Part shown: one piece after another, positions 51,290 through 59,792 of the stretch | How positions within the stretch are numbered: the stretch's first letter is position 1 | Layout of the letters: each line of letters starts with the position of its first letter | From: UMGS363 sp051881775 | Lineage (GTDB): Bacteria; Bacillota; Clostridia; Oscillospirales; Ruminococcaceae | Reading direction: 5' to 3' | NCBI GenBank assembly: GCA_051881775.1 | Contig: JBJEQN010000011.1 | Location: 12,372-76,371, forward strand | DNA length: 64,000 bases | Notes under the pieces: generated by a model | What the model saw: the letters and a program-made list of their open reading frames with translations, nothing else | What the model was told of the DNA's origin: nothing | Database searches by the model: none | Program-made: the position numbers and the translations under genes

Positions 51290-51318
51290 ATTATAATGTG
51301 AAAATCCGATTTAGTAAA
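51290..51318 (-). promoter_or_regulatory. Promoter of the small membrane protein-amidohydrolase operon
   Basis: Minus strand: TTTACT, 17 bases, TATAAT, about 35 bases before the small gene. Confidence 0.68.
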
Positions 51319-51406
51319 TACCTTTTTTGAAAATAAGTTTGGTTTTAACGGGGAAATTGTGCCGGAGAAGGAAGAATTATAAGAGATTTTTGGTCGTCCG
51401 TCCTCC

Positions 51407-51435
51407 TTGACAAAGTTTATTTTAAGATGTATAAT
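51407..51435 (+). promoter_or_regulatory. Consensus promoter of the coiled-coil genes
   Basis: TTGACA, exactly 17 bases, TATAAT; complete match to the vegetative consensus, about 25 bases before the first gene. Confidence 0.9.
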
Positions 51436-51467
51436 GTAAAAAAACAAGATGTGGGAAAGGGGATGCA

Positions 51468-52079
51468 ATGATGTCGACCGAAGAAATTTTAAAACAGCTT
51501 CTTGATGGTCAGAATTCAATAAATCAGCGGCTTGATACTATGGATAAGCGCTTTGACACAATAGATAAGCGGTTTGAAGCAATAGATGAACGCTTTGACA
51601 CGATAGATAAGCGCTTTGATGAAGTCAATGTCAAGTTTGAAGAGATCAATACCAAATTTGATGAGGTCAACTCCAAATTTGATGAGGTCAATTCCAAATT
51701 TGATGAGGTCAACTCCAAATTTGATGAGGTCAACTCCAAATTTGATGAGGTCAACTCCAAATTTGATGAGGTCAACTCCAAGTTTGAAGAGATCAATACC
51801 AAATTTGACGAGGTCAACTCCAAGTTTGAAGAAGTATATTTCAAAATTGACGAAGTACACGATATTGAATCCGAATTGCTCAACCGTCAGGATAATCTGC
51901 AGAAAGATGTTGACTGCATAAAGATCACCCTTGAAAATAATATAACCCCTGCTATCAAGCTTTTAGCCGATGTGCAGGTCGAAAATTCCGAACGCTTTAC
52001 AAAGCTGGAGAAGAATGTTGAGTTCTTGATGGATAACCTTGCTATTACCGAAGTTCTTGAAGGTCTGAACCAAAGATAA
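51468..52079 (+). CDS. Coiled-coil protein with heptad tandem repeats
   Basis: A 203-residue protein. After STEEILKQLLDGQNSINQRL it consists of about 15 consecutive 7-residue units, first RFDTIDK-like and then FDEVNSK/FEEINTK, up to about residue 126. A different helical region follows (about 130-203). The units predict one long coiled coil. No signal peptide or membrane helix is present. AAAGGGG precedes two adjacent ATG codons. The next gene is a short relative. Function is unknown; the repeats resemble structural spacers or phage-type coiled coils. Confidence 0.85.
   Translation: MMSTEEILKQLLDGQNSINQRLDTMDKRFDTIDKRFEAIDERFDTIDKRFDEVNVKFEEINTKFDEVNSKFDEVNSKFDEVNSKFDEVNSKFDEVNSKFDEVNSKFEEINTKFDEVNSKFEEVYFKIDEVHDIESELLNRQDNLQKDVDCIKITLENNITPAIKLLADVQVENSERFTKLEKNVEFLMDNLAITEVLEGLNQR
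51636..51845 (+). repeat. Ten tandem 21-bp coding repeats
   Basis: Ten 21-base units encode FEEINTK, six FDEVNSK, FEEINTK, FDEVNSK and FEEVYFK. The six central units differ at hardly any base, which points to recent expansion by slippage or recombination and to likely length variation between strains. Confidence 0.92.
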
Positions 52080-52108
52080 AACCCGTGATTTGCGAAAGGA
52101 ATGTAATA

Positions 52109-52402
52109 ATGACGACCGAGGAAATGTTAAAGCAGATACTTGACAATCAGCAGCTTCTGCTTGACGAGATAAAAAGCCTGCGTCAGGAAATGGATTCCAA
52201 GTTTGACGAAGTACATTCCGCTGAAGCAGAATTGCTTAAAAACCAGGAAATACTTAAAATGTATGCAAAGAAAATAAAACACGATACGGGACTTGATCTG
52301 TACGCCGGCATTAAAACTCTTACCAACCTGCAATTGATAAATTCCAGGCATGTTATAGCCGCTGAAATGAAGATCGAAAAATTGACGGATAAGCTCCTTT
52401 AA
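52109..52402 (+). CDS. Short helical relative of the coiled-coil protein
   Basis: A 97-residue protein. The start TTEEMLKQILDNQQ matches TEEILKQLLDGQN of the upstream gene, and SKFDEVHSAEAELL matches its FKIDEVHDIESELL. It equals the upstream protein without the repeat block and with a different tail. The ATG at 52109 has AAAGGA nine bases before it. It is the second gene of the operon, 29 bases after the first. Function is unknown. Confidence 0.8.
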   Translation: MTTEEMLKQILDNQQLLLDEIKSLRQEMDSKFDEVHSAEAELLKNQEILKMYAKKIKHDTGLDLYAGIKTLTNLQLINSRHVIAAEMKIEKLTDKLL

Positions 52403-52423
52403 AAAATGATAATAGATAAATTA

Positions 52424-52456
52424 AGGCTGTAGCTTGGGCTGCGGTCTTTTTATTTT
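52424..52456 (+). terminator. Terminator after the coiled-coil genes
   Basis: AGGCTGTAG pairs with CTGCGGTCT (three G-U pairs), followed by TTTTATTTTT. Confidence 0.65.
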
Positions 52457-52521
52457 TCTCTGTATATCAATAATTTCAATTTTATGAAGCAAATTTCCCC
52501 GATTATGCGGCATAAAAATCG

Positions 52522-52550
52522 TTGACAATATCAGTAAAATAGGCTATAAT
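52522..52550 (+). promoter_or_regulatory. Consensus promoter of greA-lysS
   Basis: TTGACA, exactly 17 bases, TATAAT, about 75 bases before greA. Confidence 0.9.
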
Positions 52551-52629
52551 AAGAATGTATATTTTTCGGACGGCGTTACGCCGCCTTAAATCGATATAAT
52601 AAAAATTCAGTATAAAGGAGAGCATTTCA

Positions 52630-53106
52630 ATGGCTGTTAAAAAAGTCAGAATGTCCGCAGAGGGTCTTGCTAACCTCGAAAAAGAAAAAGAATACCTTGT
52701 TACCGTCAAGCGTGCCGAGGTCGCTCAGAAGCTTAAAGAAGCAAGAGGCTTCGGAGACCTCTCCGAGAACGCCGAATACGACGAAGCCAAGAACGAACAG
52801 GGTATCGTTGAAGCACGTATCCAGGAACTTGAACTTACTATCGCAAACGCTATCGTTGTAAGCGATGACGATATTTCCGCAGATGAAGTAGGCGTAGGCT
52901 CCGTTGTTACCGTTGAAGACCTTGAGCTTAACGAGAAAATGACCCTCCAGATAGTAGGTTCTACCGAAGCTGACCCCGAAAACAACAAGATCTCCGACGA
53001 ATCTCCTATCGGTATAGCTATCCTTAAAAAGAAGGTTGGCGAGGAATTCGAGGTCGAGGCTCCTATAGGAATAATCCGCATGAAAGTCCTTGAGATCTCC
53101 AAGTAA
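52630..53106 (+). CDS. greA: Transcription elongation factor GreA
   Basis: A 158-residue protein. The N-terminal coiled coil carries the acidic tip in FGDLSENAEYDEAK, and the C-terminal FKBP-like domain has SDESPIGIAILKKKVGEEFEV. It enters the RNA polymerase secondary channel and rescues backtracked complexes by stimulating RNA cleavage. lysS follows after 73 bases and is probably co-transcribed, an arrangement found in many Clostridia. Confidence 0.98.
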   Translation: MAVKKVRMSAEGLANLEKEKEYLVTVKRAEVAQKLKEARGFGDLSENAEYDEAKNEQGIVEARIQELELTIANAIVVSDDDISADEVGVGSVVTVEDLELNEKMTLQIVGSTEADPENNKISDESPIGIAILKKKVGEEFEVEAPIGIIRMKVLEISK

Positions 53107-53179
53107 AATTATACCGGCAGTTATATTTTGAGCAGATATTGCACAAAGTCTACATTCCGGCTTGAAAGGAATTATGGAA

Positions 53180-54760
53180 ATGGCAGATGAAAATCAGATG
53201 AACGTCGCTCCCGAAGCCGAAGAGGAGCAGACCGAACAGGATATTAATATCTTAAAGAAGATCAGAATGGATAAGCTTGAAGAGCTTAAAGCCACAGGCA
53301 AAAATCCTTTTGAAATAACAAAATTTGACGTTACGATCCACTGCGGCGAGGCTAAGGCAAAGTATGAACAGACCGAAGCCGAGGCTAAGGCTGCAGCAGG
53401 TGACGACGCAGAAGCCTTAAAGACCCTGCTTGAAGAAAAGCGTGAGACCGTAAGGATCGCCGGCAGAATAATGAGCTGGCGTGATATGGGCAAGGCAAAC
53501 TTCATTGATGTAAGAGATTCCTCCGACCGTATCCAGGTGTATATCCGTATGAACGACATCGGTGAGGACCGGTTTGCCGACTTCAAGAAGTGGGACATCG
53601 GCGACCTTGTTGGCGTTGAGGGCTTTGTTTTCAGAACAAGAAAGGGCGAGATCTCCGTTCATGCGCAGAAGATAACCCTTCTTTCCAAGTCCCTGCTCCC
53701 CCTTCCCGAAAAGTGGCACGGACTTAAAGACCAGGATACAAGATACCGTCAGAGATACGTTGACCTTATCGTTAATCCCGATGTTGCAACTACATTTAAG
53801 AAGCGTTCCAAGATAATCGCTTCAATAAGGCGCTACCTTGACGGACAGGGCTTCATGGAAGTGGAAACTCCTATGCTTGTTTCCAACGCAGGCGGCGCAG
53901 CAGCAAGACCCTTTGAGACCCATTACAACGCTCTTGACGAGGATGTTAAGCTGCGTATCTCCCTTGAACTTTACCTTAAGCGCCTTATCGTAGGCGGACT
54001 TGAAAGGGTCTATGAGATAGGCAGAGTTTTCAGAAACGAAGGCGTTGATACCCGTCATAACCCCGAATTTACCCTTATGGAGCTTTATCAGGCATACACC
54101 GACTATCACGGCATGATGGATCTGACTGAAAATATGTTCAGATACCTTGCGGAAGAGGTGTGCGGCTCAACCACGATCCCTTACGGCGAGCATATGATCG
54201 ACCTTGGCAAGCCCTTTGAAAGACTTACCATGACCGAAGCTGTTAAGAAGTACGCAAATGTCGATTTTGCGCAGGTAAAGGACACCGCCGAAGCCAAGAA
54301 GCTGGCTGACGAGCACCATATCGAATACGAGGAAAGGCACAAGAGGGGCGATATACTCAACCTGTTCTTTGAAGAATATGTTGAAAAGCACCTTATCCAG
54401 CCGACCTTCATTATGGATCACCCCGTTGAGATCTCTCCGCTTACAAAGAGAAAGCCTGACGCACCCGACTATGTTGAGCGCTTCGAGCTTTTCATCAACG
54501 GCTGGGAAATGTGCAACGCTTACTCCGAGCTTAACGACCCTGTTGACCAGAGAGAACGCTTTATTGCACAGGAAGAACAGCTTAAGCAGGGCGACGAGGA
54601 AGCAAACCGCATAGACGAGGATTTCCTCCGTGCGCTTGAAATAGGTATGCCCCCCACGGGCGGTATCGGCTACGGCATAGACAGACTTGTTATGCTGCTT
54701 ACAAATTCACCTGCAATAAGAGATGTTCTGCTGTTTCCGACGATGAAATCACTTGACTGA
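53180..54760 (+). CDS. lysS: Lysyl-tRNA synthetase, class II
   Basis: A 526-residue enzyme charging tRNA-Lys. The OB-fold anticodon domain lies at about 90-180. Class II motif 2 is in RVFRNEGVDTRHNPEFTLME and motif 3 is in GIGYGIDRLVMLL. The ATG at 53180 has AGGA nine bases before it; an ATG two codons upstream is only three bases from that site. The N-terminal 60 residues are acidic and variable. A terminator follows. Confidence 0.98.
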   Translation: MADENQMNVAPEAEEEQTEQDINILKKIRMDKLEELKATGKNPFEITKFDVTIHCGEAKAKYEQTEAEAKAAAGDDAEALKTLLEEKRETVRIAGRIMSWRDMGKANFIDVRDSSDRIQVYIRMNDIGEDRFADFKKWDIGDLVGVEGFVFRTRKGEISVHAQKITLLSKSLLPLPEKWHGLKDQDTRYRQRYVDLIVNPDVATTFKKRSKIIASIRRYLDGQGFMEVETPMLVSNAGGAAARPFETHYNALDEDVKLRISLELYLKRLIVGGLERVYEIGRVFRNEGVDTRHNPEFTLMELYQAYTDYHGMMDLTENMFRYLAEEVCGSTTIPYGEHMIDLGKPFERLTMTEAVKKYANVDFAQVKDTAEAKKLADEHHIEYEERHKRGDILNLFFEEYVEKHLIQPTFIMDHPVEISPLTKRKPDAPDYVERFELFINGWEMCNAYSELNDPVDQRERFIAQEEQLKQGDEEANRIDEDFLRALEIGMPPTGGIGYGIDRLVMLLTNSPAIRDVLLFPTMKSLD

Positions 54761-54771
54761 TAAAACAAAAT

Positions 54772-54811
54772 ATCCCCGAAACCAAGTTATAATCGGTTTC
54801 GGGGATTTTTT
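54772..54811 (+). terminator. Bidirectional terminator after lysS
   Basis: ATCCCCGAAACC (54772-54783) pairs perfectly with GGTTTCGGGGAT (54795-54806), followed by TTTTT. On the minus strand the stem is followed by ATTTTGTTTTAT, so it can also end the convergent gene. Confidence 0.92.
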
Positions 54812-54826
54812 ATAAGTATCGGAACT

Positions 54827-56164
54827 TCAGAACCTTATGCGGACACCGTCTTCAAGCACTTTGAGAGATGTGTAGGAAATTATGCCGTCCTTCTTTGCCT
54901 GTGTCAGATACTTTTCAAGGGTCTCGGTCGAGGAAGTATTAAGGGTAAGATAACCGTATCCATAATCATTTGCTTTCTTTACAGCGAATTTTACAGCCAC
55001 CTTGAAGTTCTTGTAGGATTTCAGAAAATCGGCTTGGAAAGCTAACAAAAGTGCCTTTTTGCTTCTGTCTACAGGCTTTGCATCGGCGTCGGGAACACCT
55101 TTGGGGAATTGCTGCTTGCCGTTGCCTTTGGGGGAAATTTCTGTGTTTTCTTGAACTCCCCTTAACCTTCTGTATTCGGTATCGAATTTAAATGAATAAT
55201 CCATACCCCACACAGTATCTACATTATACCACACATTGCCTATAGCTACTTTATTCCAACCATGTGCAGAAATTCCGCCTGCATAACCTCCTGCAGTGCC
55301 ATAAGGCATACCGCAGCTATGACAAAGCAAATTGAATGCATCGATATAGCCGCCGGTAACGGCCTTTTTTTCAAAAAAAGCTCCTACAAGATTATTGCCG
55401 TTCTTTGCTTTCTTAGAGTAACTCAAACCGGCATTGTCCATAACATAATTAAGAGCTGTTTCATAGAAGCCTTTAGCGGTGGTTACACCATCTTGTTCAA
55501 GTTTGCCCTTAAAATCACTTACTAAATCAGCGATCCTCTTATCATATTCGGCTATCTGCCCGTTTGTCATGGTTGAAGTCAATGTGTAAGAAGCCTTGAT
55601 AGGCGGTGCTCCGTCAGCTTCTACTTTCTTTGTCATAAGTTTTCCGTTCTTGTAATACTTTTCATCATAAATATACTTGAATTTCATATTGTGATGCTCA
55701 AAATAATACAAATATGGACATTCCTCCAAAATAGTTTCTATTATACAGCCTTCATTATAGGTTTTGTCATATTCCGACAGTGCAAAACCTTTTGAAGGGT
55801 CATAAAAATAGTTACCCTTAAGAATGGCGGGAGAAACGATGATCTCGATCTTTTTATCCTTGTTCACCCTGCGATTCTCATGAAGCAGGTTGTAAAAATA
55901 TAAATAAGCATCAAGGACATCTTCCTTGTCCTTTTGTCTGGACAGATTTGCATAGTAGTAATAAGAATAAGGATAAGCATTACCCCACTTGTCAAGAACG
56001 GTATAGCCTTCGTTATCGTTGTAGTTTACGGCAGTGCTTGCAGATGCGGAAACCGAAGCTGTTTCGGTGTCCGTTTTAGTTTCCGCTGCGACCCCTACAG
56101 CTGTGGACTGCGCCATTATAACGGCGGCGAACATTGCGACCGCTTTCATAAAGCCTTTTTTCAT
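54827..56164 (-). CDS. Secreted transglutaminase-like protein lacking the catalytic Cys
   Basis: A 445-residue protein with a signal peptide (about 1-27, ending GVAAE). The C-terminal half aligns with the transglutaminase family: KKAVTGGYIDAFNLLC, then ISAHGWNKV (H301) and VWYNVDTVWG (D316). The catalytic cysteine position is T270 (codon ACC), so cysteine-dependent catalysis is not expected. The ATG at 56164 has GGGGG seven bases upstream, and an upstream ATG is rejected. It may be a binding or scaffold relative of the seven intact paralogues. It is monocistronic between a promoter and a terminator. Confidence 0.82.
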   Translation of the reverse strand: MKKGFMKAVAMFAAVIMAQSTAVGVAAETKTDTETASVSASASTAVNYNDNEGYTVLDKWGNAYPYSYYYYANLSRQKDKEDVLDAYLYFYNLLHENRRVNKDKKIEIIVSPAILKGNYFYDPSKGFALSEYDKTYNEGCIIETILEECPYLYYFEHHNMKFKYIYDEKYYKNGKLMTKKVEADGAPPIKASYTLTSTMTNGQIAEYDKRIADLVSDFKGKLEQDGVTTAKGFYETALNYVMDNAGLSYSKKAKNGNNLVGAFFEKKAVTGGYIDAFNLLCHSCGMPYGTAGGYAGGISAHGWNKVAIGNVWYNVDTVWGMDYSFKFDTEYRRLRGVQENTEISPKGNGKQQFPKGVPDADAKPVDRSKKALLLAFQADFLKSYKNFKVAVKFAVKKANDYGYGYLTLNTSSTETLEKYLTQAKKDGIISYTSLKVLEDGVRIRF

Positions 56165-56225
56165 TTTGGTACCCCCTGTATTTTGCTTGATTACCATAAT
56201 CTTGTAATATTACGCACCGTTTTAC

Positions 56226-56254
56226 ATTATACCGCATTTTCCCTGTTTATTCAA
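56226..56254 (-). promoter_or_regulatory. Promoter of the Cys-less transglutaminase gene
   Basis: Minus strand: TTGAAT, 17 bases, TATAAT, about 60 bases before the ATG. Confidence 0.75.
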
Positions 56255-56335
56255 GCTTAAATGTGAACTTTTAATCATTCGTCCATAATTATTTAAGCGT
56301 TTATCGTATGTTTTCGCAAACACAGGCAGTTTGCG

Positions 56336-56364
56336 TTGACATTATTATTGAATGATGTTATAAT
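56336..56364 (+). promoter_or_regulatory. Consensus promoter of the lipoprotein gene
   Basis: TTGACA, exactly 17 bases, TATAAT, about 90 bases before the lipoprotein start. It is divergent from the promoter at 56226-56254. Confidence 0.9.
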
Positions 56365-56452
56365 AAGCTGAAAAGTGTCAAATATTGGTTTGCCCTTTTT
56401 ACAAAAAATCATTATCTTATTTTGGATAATATGATATATGGGGGAGTTTGAA

Positions 56453-57880
56453 ATGAAAAATCCGAACAAAATCATTGCCGCAGCATTGAGCCTTGTCTGT
56501 CTTGCGGGATGTTCCGCAGGAAGCGAGCCTGCACAGGAAAGCGAAACGACAGCCGCCGTTTCCGAAACCGTGAGCGAAACAAGCGCTGCCCCCGAAGCTG
56601 CAGAAACTTCCGAGGAAACAACGGCAGAGACCGAAACCACGGAAGCTGAAACACCGCCCGAGCCGTTGACCTTTGCGTGGGAAGAAAAGCCCATTATATC
56701 AAGCCTGCCCTTTACGATCGATCATCCGGAGCCAAGCGATAAGGAATGCAGTGAGAAGCTGGAACTTGTTGAAAAAATGCTTGAACAGTTAGGTTTATGG
56801 GAACCTCCGCAGACCGAAATTATTGACGGTGAAGAAATACCACCGGCAGCACTTACGGTAGAAGTGGGCAGCTTTATTGAAAAGGATTTTGACGGAAACG
56901 GTCAGACGGAAGGCTTTTATTATGTTCATATCGGAGACGGAACAAATCACCTTATCTATTCCGATAACGAGGGAAACGGACACGATCTGTTAAGCAGCAA
57001 AGACAAGTATATGAGTTTGATGTTAATTGACTATGGCAGCTTCAGCCATATCGGTGTAGTAACAATCGACGGAAACTATATTTATGCTGCAGACGGTAAG
57101 AATGCGACAGAGCTTCTGAGAGGCAGCGGATATTATGCTTTTGACCGGTTAGTTTTCCGTGATTCTCTGTATATTCTTTCTGAAACTAATAGAGGAACTA
57201 TGTGGATATGGGATGCTGAAAAGCAGAAATATTCCGAGCTTTCGGCTTTAGAGGATGAAAGCATAACTGCCGAGATACGCAGCGAGCTTTCCGATGCGAT
57301 AGTTGAGTCCTCAAACAATATGGCTATGCTTCACGCAAAAATCGAATATCTTACAAATGAATATTATGAAAACGGCAACAGCAGATATTTAGCCGATCAT
57401 ATATATACCGAGGAAGAAATAGCAGAAGCAGATAAAAACGGTTATGTTTATGAGGCTGTAGCTCCCGAGTATGCCAAAAACGAGGAGGAGCTTTATGACC
57501 GCATTCGCCGCAGCATTTCAGAGGAATTTGTATCCGATGAAAAAATGAAGGAGCTGCTGTTCGGAGAGTTTGAATTTCCCGTGTATGGCGATCATCCCAA
57601 GGTGACCCTGACAAATTACCGAACTGTTGACGGACAGCTTGAAATGATGCAGCCTTGGGAACCATTGTCGGGATATGAGCTGCTCCCCGAAAATATGAGC
57701 ATTCTTGCATATAACGAAGATTCGGCATTAGCTGCTGTTTCCGCTTGTAATAATTCGGGTGACATTGGTGTTATCGCATTTTATATGGTAAGATCGGAAG
57801 AAAACGGCTGGCAGCTTTATAATATGGAAAAATATTTTGATTTATTCAGATATTCGTACTGGGAAGATAATAACGAATAA
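56453..57880 (+). CDS. Lipoprotein of unknown function
   Basis: A 475-residue protein with lipobox LAGC (Cys20) and a Thr/Glu/Ala-rich spacer (about 22-72). A long mixed alpha/beta region follows. A stretch EKDFDGNGQTEGFYYVHIGDG, with Asp/Asn/Gly spacing, resembles a calcium-binding loop or FG-GAP-like repeat. I recognise no enzyme family and no transglutaminase triad. The ATG at 56453 follows GGGGGAG. It shares a divergent promoter region with the Cys-less transglutaminase and has a similar surface-lipoprotein style. Confidence 0.83.
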   Translation: MKNPNKIIAAALSLVCLAGCSAGSEPAQESETTAAVSETVSETSAAPEAAETSEETTAETETTEAETPPEPLTFAWEEKPIISSLPFTIDHPEPSDKECSEKLELVEKMLEQLGLWEPPQTEIIDGEEIPPAALTVEVGSFIEKDFDGNGQTEGFYYVHIGDGTNHLIYSDNEGNGHDLLSSKDKYMSLMLIDYGSFSHIGVVTIDGNYIYAADGKNATELLRGSGYYAFDRLVFRDSLYILSETNRGTMWIWDAEKQKYSELSALEDESITAEIRSELSDAIVESSNNMAMLHAKIEYLTNEYYENGNSRYLADHIYTEEEIAEADKNGYVYEAVAPEYAKNEEELYDRIRRSISEEFVSDEKMKELLFGEFEFPVYGDHPKVTLTNYRTVDGQLEMMQPWEPLSGYELLPENMSILAYNEDSALAAVSACNNSGDIGVIAFYMVRSEENGWQLYNMEKYFDLFRYSYWEDNNE

Positions 57881-57959
57881 CCTGCAAGCGTGAATTATCA
57901 CCTGTTGCATAAAAAATACATATCACAGCTTCACAGAAGTATCGGAAAATCAGCAATAC

Positions 57960-58286
57960 TTATAAAGATATTTCATCTTTCAGAAGCGAGATCCAATCCC
58001 GTCTTGAATGCTGAAAGCGAATGATCGAAACTGTTTTCGTTTCTTCATGAACAATATAAAAAGCCATATAATTATTCACAAGCTGAGATCTGACTCCGTT
58101 TGAAGCAAGTATGCTGTCACGAACAAGCGGATTGATGTACGGCATTTCTGCTAAAGCCCCGAGTTTTTCATCTACAGCATCAAGCATTCTGTTTGCCGCT
58201 TCTTTATTCATAAGCGTACCGGAGATATACAAAGCCGCTGTGCGTATATCCTGTAAAGCCGCTTTAGTAAAAACAAGCTTATACAT
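57960..58286 (-). CDS. ParE/RelE-family toxin
   Basis: A 108-residue protein of the RelE/ParE fold: YKLVFTKAALQDIRTAALYISGTL at the start and VSIIRFQHSRRDWISLL at the end. Such toxins cleave mRNA at the ribosome or poison gyrase; which applies is not visible. Its ATG overlaps the stop of the antitoxin gene (TGATG). No terminator was recognised in the 79-base spacer that follows. Confidence 0.88.
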   Translation of the reverse strand: MYKLVFTKAALQDIRTAALYISGTLMNKEAANRMLDAVDEKLGALAEMPYINPLVRDSILASNGVRSQLVNNYMAFYIVHEETKTVSIIRFQHSRRDWISLLKDEISL

Positions 58287-58549
58287 CAGCCGTTGATCTC
58301 ATTTCTTATGCTGTCAAGTCCCTCACGAAACGGAACAACATTTCCGCTGCGGTCATCCTGCAAGCCTTTTTCAAGGAGTGCATACAGTTCAAGTTTGCCT
58401 TTGAGCAGTTCGTAGGCTTCAATGCTCATAACCGCAAGGTCACCCTTTCCGTTTTTTGTTATGAACACTGGTTCTGAATATTCATGACAAAATTCAGAAA
58501 TTTCATTGTAATTATTGCGCAAATCTGCTGATGGTCTGATCGTTGGCAT
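58286..58549 (-). CDS. Phd/YefM-family antitoxin
   Basis: An 87-residue protein with the Phd/YefM pattern: PTIRPSADLRNNYNEISEFC, EPVFITKNGKGDLAVMSIEAYELL, then a C-terminal helix that would wrap the toxin. The ATG at 58549 has GGAGG seven bases before it; an in-frame start 19 codons upstream overlaps the promoter. It normally neutralises the toxin and represses the operon. Confidence 0.9.
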   Translation of the reverse strand: MPTIRPSADLRNNYNEISEFCHEYSEPVFITKNGKGDLAVMSIEAYELLKGKLELYALLEKGLQDDRSGNVVPFREGLDSIRNEING

Positions 58550-58571
58550 AACAACACCTCCATGTATCAAT

Positions 58572-58600
58572 ATTATATCATAATTTCGATATATAATCAA
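58572..58600 (-). promoter_or_regulatory. Toxin-antitoxin promoter with probable operator
   Basis: Minus strand: TTGATT, 17 bases, TATAAT with TG extension. A perfect inverted repeat TATATC/GATATA (58574-58579 and 58588-58593) covers the -10 and spacer, and is a good candidate for the antitoxin binding site. Confidence 0.68.
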
Positions 58601-58670
58601 TGCCAATGTGCGCTTTTTTTAATGGCTAAAAGGAATTTTTGCTGTATTTGCAGCCATAATATAAAATCAC

Positions 58671-58699
58671 TTGACTTAACAACAAAAATATTATAAAAT
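58671..58699 (+). promoter_or_regulatory. Promoter of the two membrane-protein genes
   Basis: TTGACT, 17 bases, TAAAAT, followed at once by a leader hairpin. Confidence 0.7.
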
Positions 58700-58703
58700 T
58701 AGA

Positions 58704-58739
58704 AGGGGTAACAGTTTATATGTTGCCCCTATATTTTTA
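58704..58739 (+). terminator. Leader terminator before the membrane-protein genes
   Basis: AGGGGTAACA (58704-58713) pairs with TGTTGCCCCT (58721-58730), ten base pairs with one G-U, followed by ATATTTTTAT. It begins at about the predicted transcription start and ends some 45 bases before the gene, the geometry of an attenuator, although the leader is very short. Confidence 0.55.
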
Positions 58740-58784
58740 TACGTAAAGAACAAAACGCGTTATTTATACTAATAGGAGAAAATC

Positions 58785-59777
58785 ATGCCCGATAATGATG
58801 TAAAAAACAACGAAACAAACGCTAATAACGAAAATGTCACGGTTGATACAGAGGACGACAAGGCACATATCAAAGGCGAGAAAAAAGTTTCCGTCCTTGA
58901 AAACCTGCGGCAGATAAACGAACGTGAGCGCAAGGCACAGCTTGAAGAAGAAAGCCGAAAGGCGGAAATGCTTGCCGAAAAGGAACGTGCCGAGCGTAAC
59001 GAATACGCAAAAAAACTTGCCAACGACAAAATTGAGCTTATGAAGCTGAAACAGGGCGTTATTTCCGAAGAGGATATACCCAAGGAGGTCAAGGAGGAGC
59101 GCACCTACACAATCGGCGAAAAAATAAGCAACTTTTTCTACCACAACAAGCTGTACATAATCTTCACAGCCTGTCTTGCAGCTTTGGCAATATTCCTTAT
59201 TTACGATATTGTCACTACCAAGGACCCCGATGTTGCCATAATGATAATAGCGGAGGACGACGAGTTCAACTTCCGCACCAATGACATCGAAAAGCTGTTT
59301 GAGCCTTACTGCGAGGATTTCAACGACGACGGCGAGATATACGTCCGTGTAAGCTACCTGCCGGCGGTATACGATGAAAAGAAAAATTCCGTTGACCCTT
59401 ATTACAACCAGTCCAACCAGACAAAACTTATGGCGGAATTTCAGAGCGACACCTCAATAATCGTTATCGCCGATGAATACACCTGCAAAGAGGTCGATAT
59501 AACCGACGGGGTGCTTGCGGATATGAGGGAGATATATCCCGACAATGAAAGCGCCTCAAAGCTTGGCTATATGTTAAGCGGCACGAATTTTGCCGAGGAT
59601 ATAAAGTACACGGCAATGGCAGACGACCTTTTTATCGGCTTCCGTGTTCCTACAGGCGGTCTGAGTACAAAGGAAGAACGTTTCCAAAAGAATTATGAAA
59701 GCGCATTGAAGATGTGGGACAATTACCTTAACGGCATAACGGTGGAGACCGACGCAAAATATCACAGCGAAAAATAA
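58785..59777 (+). CDS. Single-helix membrane protein of unknown function
   Basis: A 330-residue protein. The cytoplasmic N terminus is a long charged coiled coil (about 36-90, QINERERKAQLEEESRKAE). One membrane helix lies at about 122-142, and an acidic outside domain of about 185 residues follows, with FNDDGEIYVRVSYLPAVYD. Cysteine is rare (one in the helix, two outside). No family is recognised. AGGAG is six bases before the ATG. The next membrane-protein gene follows after 15 bases. Confidence 0.8.
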   Translation: MPDNDVKNNETNANNENVTVDTEDDKAHIKGEKKVSVLENLRQINERERKAQLEEESRKAEMLAEKERAERNEYAKKLANDKIELMKLKQGVISEEDIPKEVKEERTYTIGEKISNFFYHNKLYIIFTACLAALAIFLIYDIVTTKDPDVAIMIIAEDDEFNFRTNDIEKLFEPYCEDFNDDGEIYVRVSYLPAVYDEKKNSVDPYYNQSNQTKLMAEFQSDTSIIVIADEYTCKEVDITDGVLADMREIYPDNESASKLGYMLSGTNFAEDIKYTAMADDLFIGFRVPTGGLSTKEERFQKNYESALKMWDNYLNGITVETDAKYHSEK

Positions 59778-59792
59778 AACGGGGGTATTATT

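Noticed and set aside
52551..53179. T-box leader for lysS
   Set aside because: lysS lies 73 bases behind greA with no specifier or antiterminator elements visible; it is most likely read from the greA promoter.
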